A stretch of 64,000 nt of DNA from Stutzerimonas azotifigens DSM 17556. GTDB lineage: Bacteria > Pseudomonadota > Gammaproteobacteria > Pseudomonadales > Pseudomonadaceae. Made by a program: the position numbers and the translations under genes. Below the pieces are notes generated by a model that was not told the origin of the DNA, did no database searches, and worked only from the letters and a program-made list of their open reading frames with translations. The DNA lies in contig NZ_AUDU01000039.1 in NCBI RefSeq assembly GCF_000425625.1, positions 55,106 to 119,105 on the forward strand, read 5' to 3'. This document shows positions 1 to 8,823 of the stretch, one piece after another. Every line of letters starts with the position of its first letter. Position 1 is the stretch's first letter.

Positions 1-571
1 CGAGGTTGAAGTTGTCGAAGCCGGCGGCGCGCGCCATCTCGGCCGCGTGGATGGCTTCGTCGCCGTCGTGGATGCGACCGAGCGCCTGCAGCTTGTCGGC
101 CTGGAAGCTCTGCACGCCGATCGACAGCCGGTTGATGCCGAGCGCCCGATAGTCGCGGAATTTCGCCTGCTCGAAGGTGCCGGGGTTGGCCTCCAGGGTG
201 ATCTCGACATCATCGTCGAAGCCGACCCGCTGCTCCAGGCCCTCGAGGATGGCACCGAGCGCGGCTGGCGAGAACAGGCTCGGGGTGCCGCCGCCGAAGA
301 ACACCGAACCCAGGCGGCGGCCGGCGACCTGCATCAGGTCCGTCTCGAGATCGGCGAGCACCGCGCGCACGTACTCCTCTTCCGGCAGCGACGGCCCGGC
401 CGCGTGGGAGTTGAAGTCGCAGTACGGGCATTTGCGCACGCACCAGGGGATATGGACGTAGGCGGCCAGGGGCGGCAGCAGGGCTGACAGCCCCTCGCTG
501 GAGGTTGGAGGCTGGAGGAGGGTGCTGCTCTTTCGTTCAGCCTCCAGCCTCAAGCCCTTGGCGGCTGTCAT
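1..571 (-). CDS. hemW: Radical SAM haem chaperone HemW, 5' part (runs off the window)
   Basis: HemW is a radical SAM protein that inserts haem into client enzymes; it was long annotated as an oxygen-independent coproporphyrinogen oxidase. The first 190 codons are present and the rest lies left of base 1. The cluster-binding motif WCVRKCPYC gives C44, C48 and C51 and is followed by DFNSH, as expected for the family. The ATG at 571 overlaps the rdgB stop (ATGA), so the two genes are translationally coupled. About 36 residues precede the conserved YVHIPWC segment, and part of this extension is encoded by a palindromic repeat (497-555). The extension looks low in complexity and may not be functional. 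Identity is confident from the motif and from the rdgB neighbour. Confidence 0.9.
   Translation of the reverse strand, partial: MTAAKGLRLEAERKSSTLLQPPTSSEGLSALLPPLAAYVHIPWCVRKCPYCDFNSHAAGPSLPEEEYVRAVLADLETDLMQVAGRRLGSVFFGGGTPSLFSPAALGAILEGLEQRVGFDDDVEITLEANPGTFEQAKFRDYRALGINRLSIGVQSFQADKLQALGRIHDGDEAIHAAEMARAAGFDNFNL
497..555. repeat. Palindromic GGCTGGAGG-type repeat inside the hemW 5' end
   Basis: Two 18-nt arms (497-514 and 538-555) match as an inverted repeat at 16 of 18 positions, around a 23-nt loop. The arms are built of near-heptamer units of the GGCTGGA/GGCTTGA type. A related palindrome lies between metF and ahcY (45854-45939), and a pure heptamer tract lies at the pyrX stop (13291-13339). 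Two copies share the core ACGAAA followed by GCAGC on the minus strand. This resembles a dispersed extragenic palindrome family that here has entered a coding sequence. Confidence 0.6.
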
Positions 572-1164
572 GCGGTCTCCAGCCGTGCCTTCAACAACGC
601 CATGGCGCGGGCGCGGTGGCTGAGGCGGTTCTTTTCCTCGGTGGGCAGTTCGGCGCTGGCGCAGTCGGTCTCCGGGACCCAGAACAGCGGGTCGTAGCCG
701 AAACCCTGGGCGCCGCGTGGCGCATGCAGGATGCGTCCGTGCCAGAGCCCTTCGCAGAGGATCGGCAGCGGGTCGTCGGCGTGCCGCACCAGCGCCAGGG
801 CGCAGACGAACTGCGCGCCGCGCTCCTCGTCCGGTACGTCGCGCAGGGCCTCGAGCAGCTTGGCGTTGTTCGCCGCATCGCCGGCGCCGCCGGCATAGCG
901 CGCCGAGTAGATGCCGGGCGAGCCGCCGAGCGCGTCGACCGCCAGACCTGAGTCGTCGGCCAGCGCCGGCAGGCCGGACACGCGCGCGGCGTTGCGCGCC
1001 TTGAGGATGGCGTTCTCGACGAAGGACAAGCCGGTCTCTTCCGGCTCGACCTGGCTGAACTCGCCGACCGAGCGCAGCCTCACGGTGCCGCCGAGCATGG
1101 CCTGCAGTTCCTTCAGTTTGCCGGCGTTATGGCTGGCCAGCACCAGTTCGGTCAGGGCTTTCAT
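568..1164 (-). CDS. rdgB: dITP/XTP pyrophosphatase RdgB
   Basis: This Ham1-family NTP pyrophosphatase removes dITP, XTP and ITP from the nucleotide pool so that deaminated purines do not enter DNA. The 198-residue product starts [13 protein letters not shown] and keeps the family signatures SHNAGKLKE, the acidic [10 protein letters not shown] segment, and SARYAG. Its length matches the E. coli protein. The start at 1164 overlaps the stop of the upstream DUF4426 gene (ATGA), and its own stop overlaps the hemW start. The tight packing indicates one transcript from metX to hemW. Only the fold motifs were checked. Confidence 0.95.
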   Translation of the reverse strand: MKALTELVLASHNAGKLKELQAMLGGTVRLRSVGEFSQVEPEETGLSFVENAILKARNAARVSGLPALADDSGLAVDALGGSPGIYSARYAGGAGDAANNAKLLEALRDVPDEERGAQFVCALALVRHADDPLPILCEGLWHGRILHAPRGAQGFGYDPLFWVPETDCASAELPTEEKNRLSHRARAMALLKARLETA

Positions 1165-1580
1165 CGGTCGGGGAAGAATTCCTGGTTGAAGGTGAAGTTC
1201 ACCGGCTCGCCGCCCATGGGCTGCACGTTGAGATCGAAGCGCAGCACTTCGCGCGAGTCGAAGGGGAACTGCGCCAGGTAGTAGGTCGAGTCGCCCTCCT
1301 TGAAGGGCTTGAAGGTCAGCGGGCGGTCCTGCCCCAGCAGGTTCTTCACCGTGCCGCTGACCAGCGCATCGACCGGCTGCTGGCTCTTCATCACCGCGAC
1401 GTTGACCACGCCGAGCTGCTTGCTGCGCACCAGGCCGGCGGCCTGGGCGATGTCCGGCTGCAGGAAGCCGGAATTGAAGGCGATGTAGTGCACGTCGTAC
1501 TCGCCGAAGCTGTGCTTGCGTTCGGCCATGGCCGGCAGGGCGACAAGCAGGCCGAGCACGAATATCCAGGCGGCTTTCAT
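1161..1580 (-). CDS. Exported DUF4426 protein
   Basis: This is a 139-residue protein with a classical signal peptide (about residues 1-19, cleavage after AMA), so the mature form is probably periplasmic. It resembles the DUF4426 family found between metW and rdgB in pseudomonads; no biochemical role is known to me. The mature part is a small beta-rich-looking domain without cysteines. It overlaps rdgB by four bases and follows metW by 15 bases, so it is expected to be co-transcribed with metXW. The conserved neighbourhood does not by itself show a role in methionine synthesis. Confidence 0.85.
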   Translation of the reverse strand: MKAAWIFVLGLLVALPAMAERKHSFGEYDVHYIAFNSGFLQPDIAQAAGLVRSKQLGVVNVAVMKSQQPVDALVSGTVKNLLGQDRPLTFKPFKEGDSTYYLAQFPFDSREVLRFDLNVQPMGGEPVNFTFNQEFFPDR

Positions 1581-1595
1581 CAGGGTCCTCCAGCG

Positions 1596-2207
1596 TCAGG
1601 GTTGTGGGGTCAGGGGCGCGCCGGTCACGCGATAGATGCCGATCTCGCCCAGCAGGTTGGGCCACAGGCGGCTGGCCCAGCCGTGGCGGTGCTCGCGGTC
1701 GACCGCCAGGCGTTCCTTCACCGTGATGTCGAGTTCCAGGCAGAGGTTCTCGAAGTCCTCGAAGGTGCAGAAATGGATGTTCGGCGTGTTGTACCAGGTA
1801 TAGGGCAGAAATTCCGACACCGGCATGCGGCCCTTGCTCGCCAGGTACCAGCGGCAGCGCCAGTGGCCGAAGTTGGGGAAGGTGATGATGCACTCGCGCC
1901 CCACCCGCAGCATCTCCTTGAGCAGCCGGTCGGGGTAGTGCACCGCCTGCAGCGCCTGGGTCATCACCACCACGTCGAAGCTGTCGCTGGCGAAGTTGCC
2001 GAGACCCTTGTCGAGGTCCTGCTCGATGACGTTGACGCCGTTTTCGAGGCAGGTGGCGATGTTGTCAGGATCGATCTCCAGGCCATAGCCGCTGACCTGC
2101 TTGTGGTCGCGCAGCCAGGCGAGCAGTTCGCCGCTGCCGCAGCCGAGGTCGAGCACCCGGCTGCCGGTCGGAATCCATTCCTGGATGATGTCGAGGTCGG
2201 CACGCAT
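1596..2207 (-). CDS. metW: Methionine biosynthesis protein MetW
   Basis: This is a 203-residue class I SAM-methyltransferase-like protein. Motif [15 protein letters not shown], is near residues 20-33, and [10 protein letters not shown] follows in the middle, as in MetW proteins. In Pseudomonas and relatives MetW acts with MetX in the homoserine acylation branch of methionine synthesis and is thought to stimulate MetX. It lies 9 bases downstream of metX, which fits the usual metXW operon. Motif I and the neighbour make the identity secure; a catalytic methyl transfer by MetW is not established. Confidence 0.95.
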   Translation of the reverse strand: MRADLDIIQEWIPTGSRVLDLGCGSGELLAWLRDHKQVSGYGLEIDPDNIATCLENGVNVIEQDLDKGLGNFASDSFDVVVMTQALQAVHYPDRLLKEMLRVGRECIITFPNFGHWRCRWYLASKGRMPVSEFLPYTWYNTPNIHFCTFEDFENLCLELDITVKERLAVDREHRHGWASRLWPNLLGEIGIYRVTGAPLTPQP

Positions 2208-2216
2208 GTTCGGGTC

Positions 2217-3356
2217 CTATACGGCGATGCGGTTGAGGTAACCGCCAAAGGCTTGCAGGTAGCGGGGGATCGGCATGAGGAAGGCGTCGTGGCCCTGCGG
2301 CGCGTCGATCTCCAGGTAGCTGACGTTCTTGCCGGCCGCCACCAGGGCGTCGACGATCTCGCGCGAGCGGGCCGGCGAGAAACGCCAGTCGGTGGTGAAG
2401 GACATCACGCAGAAGCTCGCCTGGGCCGGCGCCAGGGTGGCCGCCAGGTCGTCGCCGTGCGCGGCGGCCGGGTCGAAGTAGTCCAGCGCCTTGGTCATCA
2501 GCAGGTAGGTGTTGGCGTCGAAGCGGCCGGAAAACTCTTCGCCCTGGTAGCGCAGGTAGCTCTCCACCTGGAACTCGACGCTGTTGAAGTCGTAGTTCAG
2601 CTTGTCGCTCTTGAGCCCGCGGCCGAACTTGGCGCCCATGGCGTCATCGGACAGGTAGGTGATGTGCCCGACCATGCGCGCCAGCATCAGCCCGCGCCGT
2701 GGGATCACGCCCTGCTCGTGGAAGTGACCGCCGTGGAACTCCGGATCCGACAGGATCGCCTGGCGGGCGACCTCGTTGAAGGCGATGTTCTGCGCCGACA
2801 GGCGCGGTGCCGAGGCGATCGCCACGCAGTGGCGCACCCGCTCCGGGTAGCTGATGGTCCACTGCAGCGCCTGCATGCCGCCGAGGCTGCCGCCGACCAC
2901 CGCGGCCCACTGGCTGATGCCGAGGTGATCGGCCAGGCGCGCCTGGCTGTGCACCCAGTCCTCGACGGTCACCACCGGGAAGTCGGCGCCGTACGGCTTG
3001 CCGGTCGCCGGGTTGAGGCTGCAGGGGCCGGTCGAGCCGTTGCAGCCGCCGAGGTTGTTCAGGCTGACGACGAAGAAGCGGTTGGTGTCGATCGGCTTGC
3101 CGGGGCCAATGCAGCTGTCCCACCAGCCGGGCTTGCGGTCTTCGGCGCTGTGATAGCCGGCGGCGTGGTGATGCCCCGACAGCGCATGGCAGATCAGCAG
3201 CGCATTGCTGCGGCTGGCGTTGAGCTGGCCGTAGGTTTCGTAGATTAGCTGGAATTCGCTGAGCGTGCGCCCGCAGGCCAGTGTCAGCGGCTCGGCGAAA
3301 TGAACGGTCTGCGGCGTCACCAGGCCAACGGAATCGGCGGGTATGGCAGTGGGCAT
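2217..3356 (-). CDS. metX: Homoserine O-succinyltransferase MetX
   Basis: This alpha/beta-hydrolase acyltransferase activates L-homoserine for methionine synthesis in the cytoplasm. The 379-residue product has the nucleophile motif [10 protein letters not shown] and the GGCNGSTGP oxyanion region. The C-terminal catalytic Asp (FTTDWRF) and His (APQGHDAF) are present. Pseudomonas MetX enzymes of this type use succinyl-CoA although they belong to the MetX fold; substrate preference cannot be read from what I checked. It is followed by metW. Confidence 0.95.
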   Translation of the reverse strand: MPTAIPADSVGLVTPQTVHFAEPLTLACGRTLSEFQLIYETYGQLNASRSNALLICHALSGHHHAAGYHSAEDRKPGWWDSCIGPGKPIDTNRFFVVSLNNLGGCNGSTGPCSLNPATGKPYGADFPVVTVEDWVHSQARLADHLGISQWAAVVGGSLGGMQALQWTISYPERVRHCVAIASAPRLSAQNIAFNEVARQAILSDPEFHGGHFHEQGVIPRRGLMLARMVGHITYLSDDAMGAKFGRGLKSDKLNYDFNSVEFQVESYLRYQGEEFSGRFDANTYLLMTKALDYFDPAAAHGDDLAATLAPAQASFCVMSFTTDWRFSPARSREIVDALVAAGKNVSYLEIDAPQGHDAFLMPIPRYLQAFGGYLNRIAV

Positions 3357-3441
3357 CGACCCTGCTCTCGCAAAAAGATGGCGGCAAAGTCTACTGGCAA
3401 GCGCCGTTCAATTCATCCTGTATATCCGGCCGGCCCGCCGT

Positions 3442-5424
3442 TCAGGCCTGTTCGCGGGCGCCGAACGGGTGCGCCGCGCTCGGCAGGGTGACCACCTTGC
3501 CCTGCCGCGCGGCCGGCGCGGGGCGACGCAGCAGGCGGATCATCTCGCCGGCCTGCTCGAGCTGCTGCTCGAGCTCGGCGACGTAGCGCTCCAGCAGGTG
3601 TGCCCGCTGCTGGGTGTGACGGGCCTCGAGCGCCATGCCGCGCAGCTGGAGCATGTGCGCTTCGAGCTGCTGCTTGTGCTCCAGGCTCTGCTGGATCAGC
3701 GGGGTGAGCGCGTCGCCGGCCCACTGCTCGGCCTCCTGGCGCAGGCGCTGGTGCAGGCCGATGACTTCCTGCACCAGGGTGGAGAAAAAGCGCCGGGTCA
3801 GCGCGCCCTGCTCGGTGAGCAGGGTCTTGATCTGCAGGCGGAACTGGTCGGCTTTGGCCTGCAGCGCCTTGAGTTCGCGCTGGTAGGGGGCAATGCGGAA
3901 TTCCGGGGCGTCCAGGCCCTGCAGGGGATTTTCCTGGTTGTGCCGCTGGTAGATGGCCGCGACCATCTTGTTGGCCAGTTCGGCCTCCTGTTCCAGCTGC
4001 CCGAGGTCGAGCTCGATGCTGCGGAAAAAGTGCAGGATGCCAAGGTTGATGCCGAGCGTGGTCAGGCTGTCCTTGAGCGTGCGCCGCAGCCGGGCCAGGT
4101 GTTCCTCCAGACGCTCGGCACGCACCGCCACCCGCAGCAGGTCGCCCTGGCGCTTGAGCAGCCGCTCGTTGGTTCGCAGGCCGAGCAGGCGCTTGTGGTG
4201 CAGGCCGTGGTCATGGCGCGTGCGTGCGGTCAGCTCCTCGAGCATGCGGCCGGTGTCCTCGCGGTGGCCGGCGAGCAGCACGCGGTGCTCCTGTACCTTG
4301 CCGAGCCGCTGGCCGAGCACCTGCTGGCTGTTGTGCATCAGCGCGAGCACCTGGCGCACCACGCGCTCCTCCAGCAGCCGCTCCTTGTGCGAGATCAGCC
4401 GTTCGCAGAGCAGCTGTTCCAGCGCGCCCAGCCGGCTGCGCCGCAGCAGCGCCTGATCGTTCCGTACCCGCGCCAGTAGCGCCTGCTTGGCCGACAGCGG
4501 CAGCACGTCCTGGCTGCTGATGCCGAGCTGCCCGGCGGTCTGTTCGCGCACCCGGGCGATGGCCTCGTCCACCGCCGCCTCGCCGGCCAGGTCGTCCCAG
4601 AGCACGTCGATCTTGTTCAGCACGGCGAACAGGTTGCCCGCCGTGCCTTCGCCGAGCTGGTGGATGTGCTGCTGCCAGACGTGCATGTCGCTGGCGGTGA
4701 CGCCGGTATCGGCGCTGAGCAGGAAGATCACCGCCTGGGCGTTGGGCAGCATCGACAGGGTCAGCTCCGGCTCGCTGCCCAGCGCGTTCAGCCCGGGGGT
4801 GTCGAGGATGCGCAGGCCCTGGCGCAGCAGCGGGTGGTCGAAGTTGACCAGCGCGTGCCGCCAGGCCGGCACCAGCACCTGGCCGGTCTTGCCGGCGCTT
4901 TCCAGCATGTCCGGGTGGAAGCCCAGCTGGATGGCCTGTTCCACCGGCATCGCGCGGGTCTGCGCCACCTGGGTGAAGGCCTGCGCCATGTTCTCCGGGT
5001 CGCTCGGGTCCAGCGGGATGGACACCCAGTGCCGGGGCGTGCGCTTGAACTGGGCGATGCTGGTTTCGGTGAGGCGCGTCTCGATCGGCAGCAGGCGGAT
5101 GTAGGAGCGCTCCGCGCGCGGGTCGTAGAACAGCTCGGTGGGGCACATGGTGGTGCGGCCGGCGCGCGAAGGCAGCATGCGCTGGCCGTACTCGGAGAAG
5201 AACAGGCTGTTGATCAGCTCGGTCTTGCCGCGGGAGAACTCGCCGACGAAGGCCAGCGTGATCTGGTCGCTGCGCAGCAGCCGCAGGGCGCGGTCCAGGC
5301 GATGGTCGACCGCCTCGGAATTCAGCCGGTTGTGCGCCAGCCAGCCGCGGTAACGGGTGATCTCGCGGACCAGGTCGCGTTTCCAGTCGACGTAGGCGCT
5401 GACCTGCTGATCGAGACGTTCCAT
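3442..5424 (-). CDS. Dynamin-family GTPase
   Basis: The product (660 residues from this start) is a large GTPase. It has a P-loop GEFSRGKT at residues 61-68, a DTPG G3 motif at 208-211 and NKID at 270-273. The long alpha-helical, Gln/Leu/Arg-rich second half is expected to form the stalk-like helical region. Bacterial dynamin-like proteins remodel or protect membranes, but the role of this one is unknown. The start at 5424 is preferred because an AGGGA ribosome site lies 8 bases upstream; an ATG two codons earlier (5430) sits too close to it. It lies between metX and yggT, an arrangement I recall from P. aeruginosa. Confidence 0.85.
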   Translation of the reverse strand: MERLDQQVSAYVDWKRDLVREITRYRGWLAHNRLNSEAVDHRLDRALRLLRSDQITLAFVGEFSRGKTELINSLFFSEYGQRMLPSRAGRTTMCPTELFYDPRAERSYIRLLPIETRLTETSIAQFKRTPRHWVSIPLDPSDPENMAQAFTQVAQTRAMPVEQAIQLGFHPDMLESAGKTGQVLVPAWRHALVNFDHPLLRQGLRILDTPGLNALGSEPELTLSMLPNAQAVIFLLSADTGVTASDMHVWQQHIHQLGEGTAGNLFAVLNKIDVLWDDLAGEAAVDEAIARVREQTAGQLGISSQDVLPLSAKQALLARVRNDQALLRRSRLGALEQLLCERLISHKERLLEERVVRQVLALMHNSQQVLGQRLGKVQEHRVLLAGHREDTGRMLEELTARTRHDHGLHHKRLLGLRTNERLLKRQGDLLRVAVRAERLEEHLARLRRTLKDSLTTLGINLGILHFFRSIELDLGQLEQEAELANKMVAAIYQRHNQENPLQGLDAPEFRIAPYQRELKALQAKADQFRLQIKTLLTEQGALTRRFFSTLVQEVIGLHQRLRQEAEQWAGDALTPLIQQSLEHKQQLEAHMLQLRGMALEARHTQQRAHLLERYVAELEQQLEQAGEMIRLLRRPAPAARQGKVVTLPSAAHPFGAREQA

Positions 5425-5536
5425 TGCCATCTTCCCTGATGAACCCTGAAGTGCGGCGATTATGCGCCGGTGCGCGGCAGCGTCAATCCGCACGATGCCA
5501 ACGCCCGCCGGGCGGGCGCCGGCGGGGAGCAGACGG

Positions 5537-6127
5537 TCAGATCAGCACGCGCAGGACGCTGGGCATGCCGGTCATGGCGGCCAGGTTGTTGATCACCATC
5601 ATGTCCAGCAGCTTGAGCACCAGGAAGGCGAAGATCGGCGAGATGTCCAGGCCGCCGAGGTTCGGCAGGAAGCGGCGGAAGGGCGCCAGCACCGGCTCGC
5701 ACAGCTGGTTGACCAGCTCGGCGCCCGGGTTGTGGCTGTTGGGCGCGACCCAGGAGAGGATCACGCTGATGATCAGGGCGAAGAAGAAGATCTTCAGGAA
5801 CAGCCCGGTGACGCCGATGATCGCCCAGATCAGCAGCTGCAGCGGGTTGCCGGTGGTGCCGTAGGCCAGCAGCAGGGTCAGCGCCATCAGCAGCATCTGC
5901 ACCAGGATCGCCAGCACCAGCGAGGCCAAGTCCAGGCCGCCGACGCTCGGGATGATGCGCCGCAGCGGCTTGAGCAGCGGATGGGTGGCGCGCACCACGA
6001 ACTGGCTCAGCGGGTTGTAGAAGTCGGCGCGCACCAGCTGCAGGATGAAGCGCAGCAGGACGATCAGCAGATAGAGGCTGCCGAGCGTCTGCAGGATGTA
6101 GATGGCGGCGGTGTTCATTCCAATCAT
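5537..6127 (-). CDS. yggT: YggT-family membrane protein
   Basis: This 196-residue integral membrane protein carries two copies of the YggT module. Each has a hydrophobic segment followed by a conserved cluster (DFYNPLSQFVVRATHPLL and the PNSHNPGAELVNQLCEPVL region). Homologues have been linked to osmotic shock survival and to membrane-associated division or photosystem functions, but no single activity is established. It lies directly downstream of proC (14 bases). An AAGGAG site lies 10 bases before the ATG at 6127; an alternative ATG is at 6118. Confidence 0.9.
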   Translation of the reverse strand: MIGMNTAAIYILQTLGSLYLLIVLLRFILQLVRADFYNPLSQFVVRATHPLLKPLRRIIPSVGGLDLASLVLAILVQMLLMALTLLLAYGTTGNPLQLLIWAIIGVTGLFLKIFFFALIISVILSWVAPNSHNPGAELVNQLCEPVLAPFRRFLPNLGGLDISPIFAFLVLKLLDMMVINNLAAMTGMPSVLRVLI

Positions 6128-6141
6128 GGGTCGATGGCTCC

Positions 6142-6975
6142 TTATTGGCCCAGCTGCTCGGCCAGTTCGCCCGAACGCGCCGCGGCGGCGTCCAGGGCCT
6201 GTTGCACAAGGGCCTCGAAGCCCCCGGACTGAAACGCTTTGATAGCCGCTTCGGTGGTTCCGTTCGGCGAGGTTACACGCCGACGCAATTCGGCCGCCTC
6301 GACGCCGCTCTCGCAGAGCATTCGACCGGCGCCGAGCGCGGTATGGCTGGCCAGCTGCACCGCGGTCTCGCGCGGCAGGCCGAGCCGCTCGCCGGCGGCG
6401 GTCATGGCCTCGGCGAGCAGGAAAAAGTAGGCCGGGCCGCTGCCGGAAAGCGCGGTCACCGCGTCGATCAGCCGCTCCTCTTCCAGCCACAGCGCCAGGC
6501 CCACCGCGGACATCAGCCGTTCGGCCAGGGCGCGTTGGGCCGGCGAGACCTCGGCGCTGGCGTACAGGCCGCTGGCGCCCTGGCGCAGCAGCGCCGGGGT
6601 GTTGGGCATGCAGCGCACCACCGCCGGCGCGCCAGACTGCGGGCCGGCGAGCCAGCGCTGCAGGCTCTGGCAGGTGATGCCGGCGGCGATCGAGACGATC
6701 AGCGGGCGCTGTTCCAGCGCCGGGGCCAGCGCCTGGCAGACCGGCTTCATCACCTGCGGCTTGACCGCCAGCAGCACCACCTCGGCACCGGCCACGGCTT
6801 CGGCATTGTCGGCGAAGGTGGCGACGCCGAACTGTTCGGCGATTCTGGCGCGCTGCTCGGCGCCGGGATCGGCGGCGCGTATCGACTGCGGCGGGACGCC
6901 CTGGGCGATCAGGCCGCCGATCAGGCTGGCGGCCATGTTGCCGGCGCCGATGAAGGTGATGCGGGAATCGGTCAT
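6142..6975 (-). CDS. proC: Pyrroline-5-carboxylate reductase
   Basis: ProC performs the last step of proline synthesis, NAD(P)H-dependent reduction of 1-pyrroline-5-carboxylate. The 277-residue product starts with MTDSRITFIGAGNMA, a Rossmann GxGxxG-type motif. It carries the ALSGSGPAYFF substrate-binding segment and the C-terminal VTSPNGTTEAAI signature. It sits 17 bases downstream of yggS, the common yggS-proC-yggT order. The longer reading frame upstream of 6975 overlaps yggS and lacks a family match. Confidence 0.96.
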   Translation of the reverse strand: MTDSRITFIGAGNMAASLIGGLIAQGVPPQSIRAADPGAEQRARIAEQFGVATFADNAEAVAGAEVVLLAVKPQVMKPVCQALAPALEQRPLIVSIAAGITCQSLQRWLAGPQSGAPAVVRCMPNTPALLRQGASGLYASAEVSPAQRALAERLMSAVGLALWLEEERLIDAVTALSGSGPAYFFLLAEAMTAAGERLGLPRETAVQLASHTALGAGRMLCESGVEAAELRRRVTSPNGTTEAAIKAFQSGGFEALVQQALDAAAARSGELAEQLGQ

Positions 6976-6992
6976 CGTTGGCTTCCTTGGGA

Positions 6993-7682
6993 TCACGGGC
7001 GCGCGCCGTAGTCGCGTGCGCCGAACAGGGCGGTGCCGATGCGGACCCAGGTGGCGCCTTCGGCGATGGCGGCTTCCAGGTCCTGGCTCATGCCCATCGA
7101 GAGGGTGTCCAGCGGCAGGCCGAGGCCGTCGCGCAGCTGCCGCAGGCGGGCGAAGGCGGCGTGCTGTTCGGCCGGGTCGTCGGTCGGCGCGGGGATGGCC
7201 ATCAGGCCACGCAGGCGCAGGTTGGGCAGGGTGGCGACGCATCGGGCCAGCTCGGCGAGTGCGTCCGGCTCGCAGCCCGACTTGCTCGCCTCGCCGCTGA
7301 GGTTCACCTGCAGGCAGACGTTCAGCGGCGCGCGCCCGGCGGGGCGCTGGGCCGATAGCCGCTCGGCGACCTTCAGGCGGTCGACCGAATGCACCCAGTC
7401 GAAGTGCTCGGCGATCGGCCGGGTCTTGTTGGACTGGATGGGGCCGATGAAATGCCAGGTCAGCGGCAGGTCGGTCAGTTCGGCCTGCTTGTCCAGCGCT
7501 TCCTGCAGGTAGTTCTCGCCGACGTCGCGCAGCCCGGCGGCGAAGGCCTCGCGGACGGCGGCCGCCGGCTGGGTCTTGCTGACCGCCAGCAGGCCCACGC
7601 TCTCGGGGCTGCGGCCCGCGGCTTGCGCCGCCTCACGTATCCGCGTACCGACCTTTGCAATATTCAACGCTATCGTGGACAT
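6993..7682 (-). CDS. yggS: PLP homeostasis protein YggS/PLPBP
   Basis: YggS binds pyridoxal 5'-phosphate and balances vitamin B6 and amino acid pools; it has no known catalytic reaction. The 229-residue product has the PLP lysine motif LLAVSKTQP, GENYLQEAL, WHFIGPIQSNK and the C-terminal SMGMSQDLEAAI phosphate-binding stretch. It is the first gene of the yggS-proC-yggT group and is divergent from pilT with a 66-base gap that must hold both promoters. Confidence 0.95.
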   Translation of the reverse strand: MSTIALNIAKVGTRIREAAQAAGRSPESVGLLAVSKTQPAAAVREAFAAGLRDVGENYLQEALDKQAELTDLPLTWHFIGPIQSNKTRPIAEHFDWVHSVDRLKVAERLSAQRPAGRAPLNVCLQVNLSGEASKSGCEPDALAELARCVATLPNLRLRGLMAIPAPTDDPAEQHAAFARLRQLRDGLGLPLDTLSMGMSQDLEAAIAEGATWVRIGTALFGARDYGARP

Positions 7683-7748
7683 TACTTCCGCCGCCGCCCC
7701 AGGGGTCTGCGCGGCATTCTACCTGCTTGCCTGTTATTGGGGAGTCCC

Positions 7749-8783
7749 ATGGATATCACTGAGCTGCTGGCGTTCAGCGCCAAGCAGGGTGCATCGGACC
7801 TGCACCTTTCCTCCGGCCTTCCGCCGATGATCCGGGTCGACGGCGACGTGCGTCGGATCAACCTGCCCCCGCTCGACCACAAGCAGGTGCACGCGCTGAT
7901 CTACGACATCATGAACGACAAGCAGCGCAAGGATTACGAAGAATTCCTCGAGACCGACTTCTCCTTCGAAGTGCCCGGCGTGGCGCGTTTCCGGGTCAAC
8001 GCCTTCAACCAGAACCGCGGCGCCGGCGCGGTGTTTCGGACCATTCCGTCGAAGGTCCTGACCATGGAAGACCTCGGCATGGGCGAGGTGTTCAAGAAGG
8101 TCTCCGACGTCCCGCGCGGCCTGGTACTGGTGACCGGGCCGACCGGTTCGGGCAAGTCCACCACCCTGGCGGCGATGCTCGACTACCTGAACAACACCAA
8201 GTACCACCACATCCTCACCATCGAGGACCCGATCGAATTCGTCCACGAATCGAAGAAGTGCCTGGTCAACCAGCGCGAGGTGCACCGCGACACCCTCGGC
8301 TTCTCCGAAGCCCTGCGCTCGGCGCTGCGGGAAGACCCGGACATCATCCTGGTCGGCGAGATGCGCGACCTGGAGACCATCCGCCTGGCGCTGACCGCGG
8401 CCGAGACCGGCCACCTGGTGTTCGGCACCCTGCACACCACCTCCGCGGCCAAGACCATCGACCGGGTGGTCGACGTGTTTCCCGCCGAGGAAAAGTCCAT
8501 GGTTCGCTCGATGCTGTCCGAGTCGCTGCAGGCGGTGATCTCGCAGACACTGTTGAAGAAGATCGGCGGCGGCCGGGTGGCGGCGCACGAGATCATGATC
8601 GGCACCCCGGCGATCCGTAACCTGATCCGCGAGGACAAGGTGGCGCAGATGTATTCGGCGATCCAGACCGGTGGCTCGCTGGGCATGCAGACGCTGGACA
8701 TGTGCCTGAAGAACCTGGTCGCCCGCGGGCTGGTCACGCGCGAAAGCGCGCGCGAGAAGGCCAAGACCCCGGAAAGCCTGTGA
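7749..8783 (+). CDS. pilT: Type IV pilus retraction ATPase PilT
   Basis: PilT is the hexameric cytoplasmic ATPase that depolymerises type IV pili and powers twitching motility. The 344-residue product has the N-terminal PAS-like domain and Walker A GPTGSGKST near residue 130. The Asp box EDPIEF, Walker B IILVGEMRD and His box TGHLVFGTLHT follow. The C-terminal AIRNLIRE motif needed for retraction is present. The start at 7749 has a GGGGAG site 6 bases upstream. pilU follows after 40 bases. Confidence 0.98.
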   Translation: MDITELLAFSAKQGASDLHLSSGLPPMIRVDGDVRRINLPPLDHKQVHALIYDIMNDKQRKDYEEFLETDFSFEVPGVARFRVNAFNQNRGAGAVFRTIPSKVLTMEDLGMGEVFKKVSDVPRGLVLVTGPTGSGKSTTLAAMLDYLNNTKYHHILTIEDPIEFVHESKKCLVNQREVHRDTLGFSEALRSALREDPDIILVGEMRDLETIRLALTAAETGHLVFGTLHTTSAAKTIDRVVDVFPAEEKSMVRSMLSESLQAVISQTLLKKIGGGRVAAHEIMIGTPAIRNLIREDKVAQMYSAIQTGGSLGMQTLDMCLKNLVARGLVTRESAREKAKTPESL

Positions 8784-8823
8784 CCGGCTCCGACGAAGAC
8801 TCCCCCGCACGGCGGACTGCGCG

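Noticed and set aside
1488..3248. A 586-codon plus-strand frame over metW and metX
   Set aside because: Antisense to two well-identified genes; no motif found.
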